Shown here piece after piece: positions 13,193 to 23,310 of a DNA stretch of 64,000 nucleotides. A program made the translations under genes and the position numbers. Below the pieces are notes generated by a model. That model did not search any database. It saw only the letters and a program-made list of their open reading frames with translations, and was not told where the DNA came from. The stretch is from Atlantibacter sp. RC6 (GTDB lineage: Bacteria > Pseudomonadota > Gammaproteobacteria > Enterobacterales > Enterobacteriaceae): NCBI RefSeq assembly GCF_014193285.1, contig NZ_JACHZE010000001.1, forward strand, positions 62,001 through 126,000, written 5' to 3'. The stretch's first letter is position 1, and each line of letters starts with the position of its first letter.

Positions 13193-13212
13193 GCGTCTCG
13201 ACTACGCTTTGC

Positions 13213-13237
13213 AAGGCAGCCAGTGGCTGCCTTTTTT
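13213..13237 (+). terminator. Rho-independent terminator of ydgH
   Basis: The stem AAGGCAGCC / GGCTGCCTT with a 3-base loop is followed by a run of T residues, 20 bases after the ydgH stop codon. Confidence 0.9.
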
Positions 13238-13382
13238 CATGCGGGCAATTTTTTGTGTGATACATCATTGAAAGCTGACTTCGCACTCCGTAGAATCGCG
13301 CGCCTCAGAGCGATCCTCCATGGTTATGCGCCCAGGCGGTATAATTATTCTGGATCGACCTTATTTTCAGAACAGGACTCCT

Positions 13383-14765
13383 ATGGATAAAAAACTGGGC
13401 CTTACCGCATTAACCGCGCTGGTTCTCAGCTCCATGCTGGGCGCGGGCGTTTTCAGTTTGCCGCAGAATATGGCGCAGGTCGCCAGCCCCGCCGCGCTGT
13501 TGATTGGCTGGGCGATTACTGGCGTCGGGATCCTGATGCTGGCGATGGCGATGCTGCTGCTGACCCGGATTCGTCCCGATCTGGACGGCGGGATTTTTAC
13601 CTACGCCCGTGAAGGTTTTGGCGAGTTAATCGGTTTTTGCTCGGCATGGGGTTACTGGCTGTGCGCGGTGATCGCCAACGTCTCCTATCTGGTGATCGTG
13701 TTTTCGGCGCTCAGTTTCTTTACTGATACGCCGGAGCTGCGCCTGTTTGGCGATGGCAACACCTGGCAATCCATTGTCGGCGCGTCGGTATTATTGTGGG
13801 TCGTGCACTGGCTGGTGCTGCGCGGGGTGCAAACTGCCGCCAGCATCAACCTGGCTGCGACGCTGGCCAAGCTGTTGCCGCTGGGCCTGTTTATTATCCT
13901 CGCGATTATCGCCTTCCGATTGCCCACCTTCAGCCTTGATTTTACCGGCGTGGCGTTAGGCGTCCCGGTCTGGGAACAGGTGAAGAACACCATGCTGATC
14001 ACCCTGTGGGTGTTTATCGGCGTGGAGGGCGCGGTGGTGGTCTCGGCGCGCGCGCGCAATAAGCGCGACGTGGGCCGCGCTACGCTGCTGGCGGTGTTTG
14101 CCGCGCTGGCGGTTTATCTGCTGGTGACGCTGCTGTCGCTGGGGGTTATCGCCCGCCCTGAACTGGCGCAGATGCGTAACCCGTCCATGGCGGGGCTGAT
14201 GGTTGAAATGATGGGGCCATGGGGCGAAGTGATTATCGCCGCCGGGCTGATTGTCTCGGTGTGCGGAGCGTACCTGAGCTGGACCATCATGGCCGCCGAG
14301 GTTCCGTTGCTGGCCGCCACCCATAAAGCCTTCCCGCGTATTTTCGCGCGGCAGAACCAAAACGGCGCGCCGTCGGCATCGCTGTGGCTGACCAATATCA
14401 GTATTCAGCTGTGCCTGGTGCTGATCTGGGCCACCGGTTCGGATTACAACACCCTGTTGACCATCGCCTCTGAAATGATCCTGGTGCCTTACTTCCTGGT
14501 CGGCGCTTATCTGCTTAAAGTCGCCACTCGCCCGCTGCATACCGCCGTGGGTGTCGGCGCCTGTATTTATGGGTTATGGTTGCTGTATGCGTCGGGCCCG
14601 ATGCATCTGCTGCTTTCCGTGGTGCTGTACGCGCCGGGTTTGCTGGTGTTCCTGTATGCCCGCCGCACGCACGATAACAATATCGTGCTTAAGCAAACTG
14701 AAAAATTGCTGATAGGCTTATTACTGGTTGCCGCTTTGCCAGCCACATGGATGCTGATGGGGTAA
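13383..14765 (+). CDS. ydgI: APA-family amino acid antiporter (ArcD-like, YdgI)
   Basis: The ATG at 13383 follows an AGGA ribosome site and gives 460 residues; 21 further codons are open upstream but include the likely promoter. About twelve hydrophobic segments and the motif SSMLGAGVFSLPQNMA in helix 1 mark the basic amino acid/polyamine antiporter family. E. coli YdgI is annotated as an arginine:ornithine antiporter by similarity only. A TATAAT hexamer lies at 13340 without a good -35 box. Confidence 0.88.
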   Translation: MDKKLGLTALTALVLSSMLGAGVFSLPQNMAQVASPAALLIGWAITGVGILMLAMAMLLLTRIRPDLDGGIFTYAREGFGELIGFCSAWGYWLCAVIANVSYLVIVFSALSFFTDTPELRLFGDGNTWQSIVGASVLLWVVHWLVLRGVQTAASINLAATLAKLLPLGLFIILAIIAFRLPTFSLDFTGVALGVPVWEQVKNTMLITLWVFIGVEGAVVVSARARNKRDVGRATLLAVFAALAVYLLVTLLSLGVIARPELAQMRNPSMAGLMVEMMGPWGEVIIAAGLIVSVCGAYLSWTIMAAEVPLLAATHKAFPRIFARQNQNGAPSASLWLTNISIQLCLVLIWATGSDYNTLLTIASEMILVPYFLVGAYLLKVATRPLHTAVGVGACIYGLWLLYASGPMHLLLSVVLYAPGLLVFLYARRTHDNNIVLKQTEKLLIGLLLVAALPATWMLMG

Positions 14766-14806
14766 ACGCCCCATCTTCGTCATGACATACTGACGAGGGT
14801 TACGTT

Positions 14807-15529
14807 ATGGGGAAAACACCACACCGACCAATTTTGATCACCGGGGGCGGCCGCCGTATCGGGCTCGCCCTCGCCCACCATTTTCTGGCTGAGAAGCATC
14901 CGGTTATTGTCAGCTATCGCGCCGCTTATCCTGCCATCGACGTGCTGACGGAGATGGGCGCTCACTGTATTAAGGCCGATTTTTCCACCGATGACGGCAT
15001 CCTGGCCTTCGCGGAACAGGTTAAGGCACTGACGCCGTGCCTGCGCGCCATCATTCATAATGCCAGCGCCTGGCAAACCGAAAAAGCCGGGCCGATTTCC
15101 GGGGATGTGATCACGGAAATGATGCAGGTGCATGTCCACGCCCCCTATTTAATCAATCTGGCGCTGGAACCACTGTTGCGCGGTCACGGCCATGCGGCCA
15201 GCGACATCATTCACTTTACCGATTACGTGGTGGAGCGCGGCAGCGAGAAGCATATCGCCTACGCGGCCAGTAAAGCGGCGCTGGACAATATGACGCGCTC
15301 CTTCGCCCGCAAACTGGCCCCGGAAGTGAAAGTGAACGCTATCGCCCCTTCGCTGATCCTGTTCAACGAGCTGGATGACGCCGCCTACCGTCAGCGCGCG
15401 CTCAATAAATCGCTGATGAAAACCGAACCGGGCGAGAAAGAAGTCATCGACCTGGTGGAGTATCTGCTGACCAGTTGTTACGTCACGGGGCGCAGCTTTC
15501 CGGTAGATGGCGGACGACATCTTCGCTAG
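14807..15529 (+). CDS. folM: dihydromonapterin/dihydrofolate reductase, SDR family
   Basis: The 240-residue short-chain dehydrogenase has the cofactor motif TGGGRRIGLA at the N terminus and the catalytic YAASK around the middle. The arginine-rich GGGRRIG loop fits NADPH use. E. coli FolM reduces dihydromonapterin to tetrahydromonapterin, the cofactor of phenylalanine hydroxylase in some bacteria, and has weak dihydrofolate reductase activity. It precedes rstA on the same strand. Confidence 0.92.
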   Translation: MGKTPHRPILITGGGRRIGLALAHHFLAEKHPVIVSYRAAYPAIDVLTEMGAHCIKADFSTDDGILAFAEQVKALTPCLRAIIHNASAWQTEKAGPISGDVITEMMQVHVHAPYLINLALEPLLRGHGHAASDIIHFTDYVVERGSEKHIAYAASKAALDNMTRSFARKLAPEVKVNAIAPSLILFNELDDAAYRQRALNKSLMKTEPGEKEVIDLVEYLLTSCYVTGRSFPVDGGRHLR

Positions 15530-15530
15530 C

Positions 15531-15547
15531 GGTTTACCCGGCGTTAA
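15531..15547 (+). promoter_or_regulatory. possible PhoP box upstream of rstA
   Basis: GGTTTA, five bases, then CGTTAA resembles the PhoP direct repeat (GGTTTA-N5-GTTTA). It lies about 60 bases before the rstA start. In E. coli and Salmonella rstA is activated by PhoPQ. The second half-site is imperfect. Confidence 0.4.
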
Positions 15548-15604
15548 TGGAACCTTGCAGGTGGAAGGTGTAACCTGTGGTTTTTGATCGATAAGCGCCG
15601 CTCT

Positions 15605-16327
15605 ATGAGCAAAATTGTATTTGTCGAAGACGATCCCGAGGTAGGTTCGCTGATTGCGGCCTACCTCGGTAAACATGATATTGAGGTGCTGCTGGAAACG
15701 CGCGGCGATCGGGCCATCGAGGTGATTCTGGCGCAGCAGCCGGATTTGGTGCTGCTGGATATCATGTTACCCGGTAAAGACGGCATGAGCCTGTGCCGGG
15801 ACCTGCGCCCGCTGTGGCAAGGGCCGATTGTGCTGCTTACCTCGCTGGACAGCGATATGAACCATATCCTGGCGCTGGAAATGGGCGCCAGCGATTACAT
15901 CCTCAAAACCACGCCGCCCGCAGTGCTGCTTGCCCGTCTGCGCCTGCATCTGCGCCAACACCAGCTTTCGCCCGCTCCGGAACCCGCCGCCAGCCGCTCG
16001 CCGCACAAGGCGCTGCACTTCGGTACGCTGTGCATCGATCCACTTAACCGTCAGGTACGGCTGGGCGAACGTACTGTGATGCTCTCTACCGCCGATTTCG
16101 ATCTGCTCTGGGAGCTGGCGACCCATGCTGGCAACATCATGGACCGCGACGCCCTGCTCAAGAATCTGCGCGGCGTAAGCTATGACGGGCTGGATCGCAG
16201 CGTGGATGTCGCCATCTCGCGACTGAGAAAAAAACTCAACGACAGCGCGACCGAACCCTACCGGATCAAGACCGTGCGCAATAAGGGCTATCTCTTTGCC
16301 CCCCACGCCTGGGAAACGGCGGATTAA
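15605..16327 (+). CDS. rstA: response regulator RstA
   Basis: OmpR/PhoB-type regulator of 240 residues. The receiver domain has the acidic pocket VEDD at 7-10, the phosphoacceptor Asp52 in LLDIMLPGKDG and a conserved LLTSLDSD block. The winged-helix output domain occupies the last 100 residues (RSVDVAISRLRKKL). The ATG at 15605 lacks a strong ribosome site; a TTG seven codons upstream is open but less likely. It pairs with RstB, 14 bases downstream. Confidence 0.95.
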   Translation: MSKIVFVEDDPEVGSLIAAYLGKHDIEVLLETRGDRAIEVILAQQPDLVLLDIMLPGKDGMSLCRDLRPLWQGPIVLLTSLDSDMNHILALEMGASDYILKTTPPAVLLARLRLHLRQHQLSPAPEPAASRSPHKALHFGTLCIDPLNRQVRLGERTVMLSTADFDLLWELATHAGNIMDRDALLKNLRGVSYDGLDRSVDVAISRLRKKLNDSATEPYRIKTVRNKGYLFAPHAWETAD

Positions 16328-16341
16328 ACACAAGTGGCCGT

Positions 16342-17616
16342 ATGAAGAAGCTATTTATACAGTTTTATTTGCTGCTGTTCGTCTGTTTTCTGGTGATGAC
16401 GATGCTGGTCGGCCTGGTGTATAAATTCACCGCGGAACGTGCCGGGCGGCAATCGCTGGATGATTTAATGAAAAGCTCCCTGTACCTGATGCGCAGCGAG
16501 TTGCGCGAAATCCCGCCGCGCGACTGGAATAAGACGATTAAGCAACTCGACCTGAATCTCTCTTTCGACCTTCGCATTGAGCCCCTGAATCATTTCCATC
16601 TCGATGCCCTGCCCACCCAGCGCCTGCGCAGCGGCGAGATCGTGGCGCTGGATGATGAATATACCTTTATCCAGCGCATTCCCCGCAGCCACTATGTGCT
16701 GGCGGTCGGGCCGGTGCCCTATCTCTATTTTATGCATCAGATGCGCCTGCTCGACGTGGCGCTGATTGTGTTTATCGCCTTCTCGCTGGCCGTCCCGGTG
16801 TTTATCTGGCTGCGCCCGCACTGGAAAGAGATGCTCAGGCTGGAATCCGCCGCGCAGCGTTTTGGCGAAGGCCATCTTGATGAACGCATCCATTTTGACG
16901 ATGCCTCAAGCTTTGAACGGCTCGGCGTGGCTTTTAACCAGATGGCGGATAACATCAACACCCTGATTGCCAGTAAAAAACAGCTGATCGATGGTATTGC
17001 TCACGAGCTACGCACCCCGCTGGTGCGGCTGCGCTACCGGCTGGAGATGAGCGATAACCTGTCGGACGCCGAAAGCGCCGCGCTTAACCGCGATATTAGC
17101 CAGCTGGAAGCGCTGATTGACGAACTGCTGACCTACGCCCGCCTCGACCGTCCGCAAAACGAGCTGCATCTGAAACCTGTGGAATTATCAGGTTGGCTGG
17201 AAAACCACGTCAGCGATCTCCAGGCGCTGCATCCGGACAAAGCGCTGACGCTGCTGCCCTCCACCACGTGCGAAAGCCTGCTGGATCTGCGCCTGATGGC
17301 GCGGGTGCTGGATAACCTGGTCAACAACGCGCTGCGCTATTGCCAGCAGCGAATAGAAATCCACTTCGCCAGCGACGGGGTTACCGGCGTGCTGACGGTG
17401 GATGATGACGGCCCCGGTATTCCGGACAGTGAACGGCAGCGGGTTTTTGAACCCTTTGTCCGCCTCGACCCCAGCCGCGACCGCGCCACCGGGGGCTGCG
17501 GCCTGGGGCTGGCGATTGTCAGCTCCGTAGCCTCGGCGATGGGCGGCAGCGTGGCGGCCCGGCACAGCCCGCTCGGCGGCGCGCGATTCGAATTCAGCTG
17601 GCCGCTTCAACGTTGA
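16342..17616 (+). CDS. rstB: sensor histidine kinase RstB
   Basis: The 424-residue inner-membrane kinase has two membrane helices (about 5-27 and 137-158) flanking a periplasmic domain of roughly 110 residues. A HAMP linker follows, then the dimerisation/phosphoacceptor helix with His221 in IAHELRTPLVRLR, and the ATPase domain with N (NLVNNALRY), G1 (DDGPGIP) and G2 (GLGLAIV) boxes. It phosphorylates RstA. Confidence 0.95.
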   Translation: MKKLFIQFYLLLFVCFLVMTMLVGLVYKFTAERAGRQSLDDLMKSSLYLMRSELREIPPRDWNKTIKQLDLNLSFDLRIEPLNHFHLDALPTQRLRSGEIVALDDEYTFIQRIPRSHYVLAVGPVPYLYFMHQMRLLDVALIVFIAFSLAVPVFIWLRPHWKEMLRLESAAQRFGEGHLDERIHFDDASSFERLGVAFNQMADNINTLIASKKQLIDGIAHELRTPLVRLRYRLEMSDNLSDAESAALNRDISQLEALIDELLTYARLDRPQNELHLKPVELSGWLENHVSDLQALHPDKALTLLPSTTCESLLDLRLMARVLDNLVNNALRYCQQRIEIHFASDGVTGVLTVDDDGPGIPDSERQRVFEPFVRLDPSRDRATGGCGLGLAIVSSVASAMGGSVAARHSPLGGARFEFSWPLQR

Positions 17617-17673
17617 AATTTCCCTGCAAGACTTTGCGGCACCGTGGTCAGAGGCTTATTATCGTGCTATACC

Positions 17674-17696
17674 TATAAGTATGTTGTAACTAAAGG
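17674..17696 (+). promoter_or_regulatory. replication terminator site, TerB-like
   Basis: The 23-base site contains the conserved core GTATGTTGTAACTAAAG and differs from my memory of E. coli TerB only at the two end bases. It lies 8 bases before the tus start, as in E. coli. There Tus bound to it blocks replication forks from one direction and represses its own gene. Confidence 0.9.
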
Positions 17697-17704
17697 TATC
17701 TTTC

Positions 17705-18631
17705 ATGCGCTACGATCTCGCCCAACGTCTTACTTCCACCTTCCAGGAGATGGAGCATCTGCTGCTGGCGTTTAAACAGATGCTGGAGCCCTGTCGGCGG
17801 CTCAGCGCCCGGGTGTTTGCCCTGCCGCCGGTGGACAAAGGCAAAGAGCACGATCCGCTGGAAAAAATCAGCGTTAACCAACTGCTGAGCAAAGCGGCTC
17901 ATGACGCCACGATGCGTCACTTTACCCATCTGTTTATCCAGCAGCAGTCGGAAAACCGCAGCAGTAAAGCGGCCCTGCGCCTGCCCGGCGCCATCTGCTA
18001 TGCGGTAAGCGCCGCCCAGCGCCAGCAGCTACTGGAAACCATCCAGACCATTAATCAATTGAAAACGCAGTTCGCGGAGATTGTCGCGGTGGAGTCTGGC
18101 CTGACGCCCGCCCAGCGCTTTGAGTGGGTGCATCACTATCTGCCTGGCCTTATCACCCTGAACGCCTACCGGCAAATCACGGTGCTGGAAAACCCGGCCA
18201 CGATCCGCTTCGGCTGGGCGAATAAGCATTTCATCAAGAATTTCACCCGTGAAGAGGTGCTGGCGATGCTGGAGAAAAGCCTGAAGTCACCGCGCGCGGT
18301 TGCGCCATGGAGCAAGGAGCAGTGGCGCGAAAAGGTGGAGCAGGAGTATCAGGCTATCGCCTCGCTGCCGCAAGCCGCGCGCTTTAAAATCAAGCGCCCG
18401 GTTAAGGTGCAGCCGGTGGCGCGGGTGTGGTATGCGGCGCAGCAAAAGCAGGTACAACTCGCCTGCCCGTCGCCGCTCATTGTGCTGTGTTCCGATGAAC
18501 CGGGTACGCCGGTGCCGGAAATCGGCGAACTGCTGAATTACGATGCCGAGCAGATCCAACACCGGCATAAGCCGCAGGCGGAGCCGCTGGAACTGTTGAT
18601 CCCCCGCCTGCACCTTTACCTCGCCCGTTAA
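17705..18631 (+). CDS. tus: replication terminus site-binding protein Tus
   Basis: The 308-residue protein has the length of E. coli Tus (309) and its characteristic regions, including [17 protein letters not shown] and the basic [16 protein letters not shown] strand segment that contacts DNA. It binds Ter sites as a monomer and stops DnaB helicase in a polar way. The 3' end overlaps that of the convergent fumC by 4 bases, so no bidirectional terminator is left between them. Confidence 0.95.
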   Translation: MRYDLAQRLTSTFQEMEHLLLAFKQMLEPCRRLSARVFALPPVDKGKEHDPLEKISVNQLLSKAAHDATMRHFTHLFIQQQSENRSSKAALRLPGAICYAVSAAQRQQLLETIQTINQLKTQFAEIVAVESGLTPAQRFEWVHHYLPGLITLNAYRQITVLENPATIRFGWANKHFIKNFTREEVLAMLEKSLKSPRAVAPWSKEQWREKVEQEYQAIASLPQAARFKIKRPVKVQPVARVWYAAQQKQVQLACPSPLIVLCSDEPGTPVPEIGELLNYDAEQIQHRHKPQAEPLELLIPRLHLYLAR

Positions 18632-20025
18632 GGCTTCATGCTGCCGACCATATCCTGCGGGCGCACCCAGGCGTCGAATTCGGCGTCCGTCAGGTAACCC
18701 AGTTTCAGGGCGGACGCTTTCAGCGTCAGCCCCTCTTTATGGGCTTTTTTGGCGATTTCCGCCGCTTTGTCGTAGCCGATATGGGTGTTAAGCGCCGTGA
18801 CCAGCATCAGCGATTCATTGAGCAACTGGTCGATGCGTTCGCGGTTCGGTTCGATTCCGCTAGCGCAATGGTGATCGAAACTCTCCATCCCGTCCGCCAG
18901 CAGGCGAATCGACTGAAGGAAATTGTCGATAACCATCGGGCGGAACACGTTCAGTTCGAAGTTGCCCATCGCGCCGCCCATGTTAATGGCGACATCGTTG
19001 CCCATCACCTGGCAGCACAGCATGGTCAGCGCTTCGCACTGGGTCGGGTTGACTTTGCCTGGCATGATCGAGCTGCCCGGTTCGTTTTCCGGGATAGTGA
19101 TTTCACCAATGCCGCAGCGCGGGCCGGAGGCCAGCCAGCGCACATCGTTGGCGATTTTCATCAGCGAGGCCGCCAGCCCCTTCAGCGCGCCGTGAGCGTG
19201 GACCAGCGCGTCACAGGTCGCCAGCGCTTCAAACTTATTCGGTGCGGTAACAAACGGCTGCCCGGTAAAGGCCGCCAGCTCGCTGGCGACGCGCTCGGCG
19301 TATTCCGGATGGGTATTCAGCCCGGTGCCCACCGCCGTACCGCCCAGCGCCAGCTCGGCCACGTGCGGCAGGCTCTGTTCGATATGTTTCAGGTTATGCT
19401 CCAGCATCGCCACCCAGCCGGAGATTTCCTGCCCAAGGGTCAGCGGCGTGGCGTCCTGGAGATGGGTGCGGCCAATCTTGACGATATCGCTAAAGGCGCT
19501 GGATTTGGCTTTCAGGGTCGCGGTGAGCTGGTTCAGTGACGGGATTAACTGTTCGCGCAGGGCTATCACTGCCGCCACGTGCATCGCTGTAGGGAAAACG
19601 TCGTTGGAGCTCTGGCTTTTATTCACATCATCGTTGGGGTGAACTTTGCGCCCCATGCCACGCTCGCCGCCCAGCAGTTCACTTGCCCGGTTAGCCAGTA
19701 CCTCGTTCATGTTCATATTGGTCTGGGTGCCGGAACCGGTTTGCCAGATCGCCAGCGGGAACTCCCCGGCGTGCTGGCCGTTAAGCACTTCATCCGCCGC
19801 CGAGATAATCGCCTCGCCCCGCTCTTGCGCCAGCAGCTGCAAATCCATGTTGACCTTTGCCGCCGCGCGTTTAGTGAGCGCCAGCGCATGAATCAGCGCC
19901 GTCGGCATTTTTTCCGTTGAAATGCGAAAGTGTTCCAGCGAGCGCTGAGTTTGCGCGCCCCACAGCTTATCGGCAGGCACATCAATCGCGCCCATGGAAT
20001 CACTTTCACTACGATAGGTTGCCAT
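18628..20025 (-). CDS. fumC: class II fumarate hydratase
   Basis: The 465-residue enzyme carries the superfamily signature [11 protein letters not shown] and the active-site regions [13 protein letters not shown] and [10 protein letters not shown]. Class II fumarase is iron-free and is used under oxidative stress or iron limitation in E. coli. The ATG follows an AAGGAGA ribosome site. The gene stands behind fumA on the same strand with a strong terminator between, so it probably also has its own promoter. Confidence 0.97.
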   Translation of the reverse strand: MATYRSESDSMGAIDVPADKLWGAQTQRSLEHFRISTEKMPTALIHALALTKRAAAKVNMDLQLLAQERGEAIISAADEVLNGQHAGEFPLAIWQTGSGTQTNMNMNEVLANRASELLGGERGMGRKVHPNDDVNKSQSSNDVFPTAMHVAAVIALREQLIPSLNQLTATLKAKSSAFSDIVKIGRTHLQDATPLTLGQEISGWVAMLEHNLKHIEQSLPHVAELALGGTAVGTGLNTHPEYAERVASELAAFTGQPFVTAPNKFEALATCDALVHAHGALKGLAASLMKIANDVRWLASGPRCGIGEITIPENEPGSSIMPGKVNPTQCEALTMLCCQVMGNDVAINMGGAMGNFELNVFRPMVIDNFLQSIRLLADGMESFDHHCASGIEPNRERIDQLLNESLMLVTALNTHIGYDKAAEIAKKAHKEGLTLKASALKLGYLTDAEFDAWVRPQDMVGSMKP

Positions 20026-20140
20026 TCAATGTCTCCTTAACAAGAAAGTTATCAAGCCGACATGACTCACAGAAAATTGACGCTTTGAGTATTGATTAAC
20101 AAGGTAGTTCAGTTTGCTGGTTAGTGCGGTTAACGAAGGG

Positions 20141-20175
20141 AAAAACCGCCTCCCGTGAATGAGAGGCGGTAAAAA
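20141..20175 (-). terminator. Rho-independent terminator of fumA
   Basis: The stem ACCGCCTC / GAGGCGGT with a 10-base loop is flanked by five A and five T on both sides, so it could work in both directions. It lies just behind the fumA stop codon. Confidence 0.88.
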
Positions 20176-20178
20176 CAG

Positions 20179-21825
20179 TTATTTCACACAGCTGGCGCAC
20201 TGCGAAGACTGGATTTGGGCGAAGAAGTCGTTGCCTTTGTCATCCACCAGGATGAATGCCGGGAAATCTTCCACTTCGATTTTCCAGATCGCTTCCATAC
20301 CCAGCTCCGGATATTCGACGCATTCGAGGCTCTTGATGCTGCTTTGCGCCAGTACTGCCGCCGGGCCGCCGATGCTGCCCAGGTAGAAGCCGCCATGCTT
20401 GTGGCAGGCGTCAGTAACCTGTTTGCTGCGGTTGCCCTTGGCCAGCATGATCATACTGCCGCCGTTGGCTTGCAGCAGGTCGACATAGGAGTCCATACGC
20501 CCTGCGGTGGTCGGGCCGAGCGAGCCGGAGGCATAGCCTTCCGGGGTTTTGGCCGGGCCGGCGTAATAGATTGGGTGATCTTTCACGTACTGCGGTAGCC
20601 CTTCACCGTTGTCGATGCGCTCTTTGAGTTTGGCGTGGGCGATATCGCGCGCCACGATGATGGTGCCGGAGAGCGACAGGCGGGTCGACACCGGGTATTG
20701 CGATAGCTGCGCCAGGATGTCGTTCATCGGCCGGTTAAGATCCACACGCACCGCTTCGCCTTCCCCGGCACGTTGCAGTTCTTTGGGAATATACTTGCCT
20801 GGGTTGTTTTCCAGTTTCTCAATCCAGATGCCCTGGCGGTTGATTTTGGCCTTGATATTACGATCCGCTGAGCAGGAGACACCCATGCCCACCGGGCAGG
20901 ACGCGCCGTGGCGCGGCAAACGCACCACGCGGATGTCGTGAGCGAAGTATTTGCCACCGAACTGCGCCCCGAGACCGAGTTTTTGCGCCTCTTCCAGCAG
21001 TTCTTGCTCAAGCTGGGTGTCGCGGAACGCCTGGCCGTGTTCATTGCCTTCCGTCGGCAGGCCGTCGTAGTACTTGGTGGACGCCAGCTTGACGGTTTTT
21101 AAGGTGGATTCCGCCGAGGTGCCGCCGATGACAAAAGCAATGTGGTACGGCGGGCAGGCAGCGGTGCCCAGGCTGCGCATTTTCTCTACCAACCAGTTTT
21201 TCAGCTTACCGGGGGTGAGCAGCGCTTTGGTTTCCTGGTAGAGATAGGTTTTGTTGGCGGAGCCGCCGCCTTTGGCGATGCACAGGAATTTGTACTCATC
21301 GCCGTCTACGCTATACAGGTCAATCTGCGCCGGTAAGTTGGTGCCGGTATTGACCTCTTTATACATATCCAGCGCGGCATTCTGGGAATAACGCAGGTTA
21401 TCTTCGGTGTAGGTGTTATAGACGCCATGCGCCAGCGCCGCCTCATCGCCGCCACCGGTCCAGACGCGCTGGCCTTTTTTCCCGACGATAATCGCGGTGC
21501 CGGTGTCCTGGCAGGTCGGCAGAATGCCTTTAGCGGCAATTTCCGAATTGCGCAGGAATTGCAGCGCCACGTACTTGTCGTTTTCACTGGCTTGCGGGTC
21601 AGCCAGAATATCCGCCACCTGCTGCTGATGCGCCGGACGCAACATAAACGACGCGTCATGGAAAGCGTGTTGCGCCAGAAGGGTCAGGGCCTGGGGTTCG
21701 ATTTTAACGATCTCCTGGCCTTCGAATTCGCTGACGCTGACGTAATCGCTGCTCAACAGATAATATTCGGTGTCATCCTTTTTGAGCGGAAAGGGGTCCT
21801 GATAATGGAAGGGTTTGTTTGACAT
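20179..21825 (-). CDS. fumA: class I (4Fe-4S) fumarate hydratase
   Basis: The 548-residue protein matches the length and start ([20 protein letters not shown]) of E. coli FumA. Cluster-ligand cysteines are seen in LPTCQDTG, in [10 protein letters not shown] and in the [13 protein letters not shown] region. It is the iron-sulphur fumarase of aerobic and microaerobic growth. FumB is a close paralogue; I prefer FumA because fumC and manA flank it as in E. coli. Confidence 0.95.
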   Translation of the reverse strand: MSNKPFHYQDPFPLKKDDTEYYLLSSDYVSVSEFEGQEIVKIEPQALTLLAQHAFHDASFMLRPAHQQQVADILADPQASENDKYVALQFLRNSEIAAKGILPTCQDTGTAIIVGKKGQRVWTGGGDEAALAHGVYNTYTEDNLRYSQNAALDMYKEVNTGTNLPAQIDLYSVDGDEYKFLCIAKGGGSANKTYLYQETKALLTPGKLKNWLVEKMRSLGTAACPPYHIAFVIGGTSAESTLKTVKLASTKYYDGLPTEGNEHGQAFRDTQLEQELLEEAQKLGLGAQFGGKYFAHDIRVVRLPRHGASCPVGMGVSCSADRNIKAKINRQGIWIEKLENNPGKYIPKELQRAGEGEAVRVDLNRPMNDILAQLSQYPVSTRLSLSGTIIVARDIAHAKLKERIDNGEGLPQYVKDHPIYYAGPAKTPEGYASGSLGPTTAGRMDSYVDLLQANGGSMIMLAKGNRSKQVTDACHKHGGFYLGSIGGPAAVLAQSSIKSLECVEYPELGMEAIWKIEVEDFPAFILVDDKGNDFFAQIQSSQCASCVK

Positions 21826-22028
21826 TGTTCTCTCACTGACAGCCTAAGTTTAACTATTCTTCATTCAGCACATTGTCCATGTGCCGTGTGCAAAAGCGAG
21901 TGCTGACATGCTACACAAATTTTTAACAAAAACTGAGACAAAGACGACTTTTTACCATCCGGGGTTACTTCACCACGAATTGTTGGTTTAATACAGCAAG
22001 TTAATTTCACCTAATTAAAGGCTTAATC

Positions 22029-23207
22029 ATGCAAAAACTCATTAACTCAGTGCAAAACTATGCCTGGGGTAGTAAAACTGCGCTGACGGAGCTGTATGGC
22101 ATCGCCAATCCTGACAACCTGCCGATGGCGGAATTGTGGATGGGCGCGCACCCGAAAAGCAGTTCGAAAATTGAGGGCCAGGACGGCAGCCTTCACGCCC
22201 TGCGTGACGTGATTGATGCGGATAAATCGACCCTGTTGGGCGACGCGGTGGCGACACGCTTTGACGAATTACCGTTCCTGTTTAAGGTGCTGTGCGCCGA
22301 CCAGCCGCTGTCGATTCAGGTTCACCCCAACAAACAGGCCTCCGAAGCCGGCTTTGCTAAAGAAAACGCCGCAGGCATCCCACTGGACGCGGCTGAACGC
22401 AATTACAAAGATCCCAACCACAAGCCGGAACTGGTGTTCGCGCTCACGCCCTTCCTGGCGATGAATGCTTTCCGTGAATTTTCTGACATTATCGCCCTGC
22501 TGCAACCGGTGGCGGGCGCGCATACCGCTATCGCCCATTTCCTGGAAAAGCCCAACGCGGAACGGCTGAGCCAACTGTTTGCCAGCTTGCTGAATATGGA
22601 AGGCGAGAAAAAATCCCGGGCGCTGGCGGTGCTGAAAGCGGCGCTGAACAGCCAGCAGGGAGAGCCCTGGCAAACCATCCGCACTATTTCAGAGTTTTAC
22701 CCGGACGATAGCGGGCTGTTCTCACCGCTGTTGTTGAATGTGGTGAAACTCAACCCCGGTGAAGCGATGTTCCTGTTCGCCGAAACGCCGCATGCCTATC
22801 TGAAGGGCGTCGCGCTGGAGGTGATGGCCAACTCAGACAACGTGCTGCGCGCCGGTTTAACGCCGAAGTACATCGACATCCCGGAACTGGTGGCCAACGT
22901 CAAATTCACGCCGCGCGCCGCCGACACCCTGCTCACCACGCCGACTCGCCAGGGCAACGCCCTTGACTTCCCGATCCCGGTGGATGACTTCGCGTTCTCG
23001 CTCCATGACCTGACCGCTGAACCCGCCACGCTCAGCCAGCAAAGCGCTGCTATTCTGTTTTGTGTGGAAGGCGAAGCGACGATCGGTAAAGAGAGCCAGA
23101 CGTTGACGCTTAAACCCGGCGAATCCGCGTTTATCAGCGCAGCCGACTCCCCGGTGACGATTAACGGCACCGGTCGTTTAGCTCGGGTTTATAATAAGCT
23201 CAACTAA
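22029..23207 (+). CDS. manA: mannose-6-phosphate isomerase
   Basis: The 392-residue cupin-type zinc enzyme shows the motifs LSIQVHPNKQ and ELVFALTPF (metal and substrate site) and the type I signature around ETPHAYLKG. It interconverts mannose 6-phosphate and fructose 6-phosphate. The ATG follows AAAGG. Confidence 0.96.
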   Translation: MQKLINSVQNYAWGSKTALTELYGIANPDNLPMAELWMGAHPKSSSKIEGQDGSLHALRDVIDADKSTLLGDAVATRFDELPFLFKVLCADQPLSIQVHPNKQASEAGFAKENAAGIPLDAAERNYKDPNHKPELVFALTPFLAMNAFREFSDIIALLQPVAGAHTAIAHFLEKPNAERLSQLFASLLNMEGEKKSRALAVLKAALNSQQGEPWQTIRTISEFYPDDSGLFSPLLLNVVKLNPGEAMFLFAETPHAYLKGVALEVMANSDNVLRAGLTPKYIDIPELVANVKFTPRAADTLLTTPTRQGNALDFPIPVDDFAFSLHDLTAEPATLSQQSAAILFCVEGEATIGKESQTLTLKPGESAFISAADSPVTINGTGRLARVYNKLN

Positions 23208-23263
23208 GTTACTGATCTTTTAGAAAGGCGTTGCTAAGCTTTATCAGCACGTAAATCATCACG

Positions 23264-23297
23264 CCAGACGATGAGAAGTCGTCTGGTTTTATTTTTT
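23264..23297 (+). terminator. Rho-independent terminator of manA
   Basis: The stem CCAGACGA / TCGTCTGG with a 7-base loop is followed by TTTTATTTTTT, between manA and ydgA. Confidence 0.85.
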
Positions 23298-23310
23298 AGG
23301 GATAAACACT

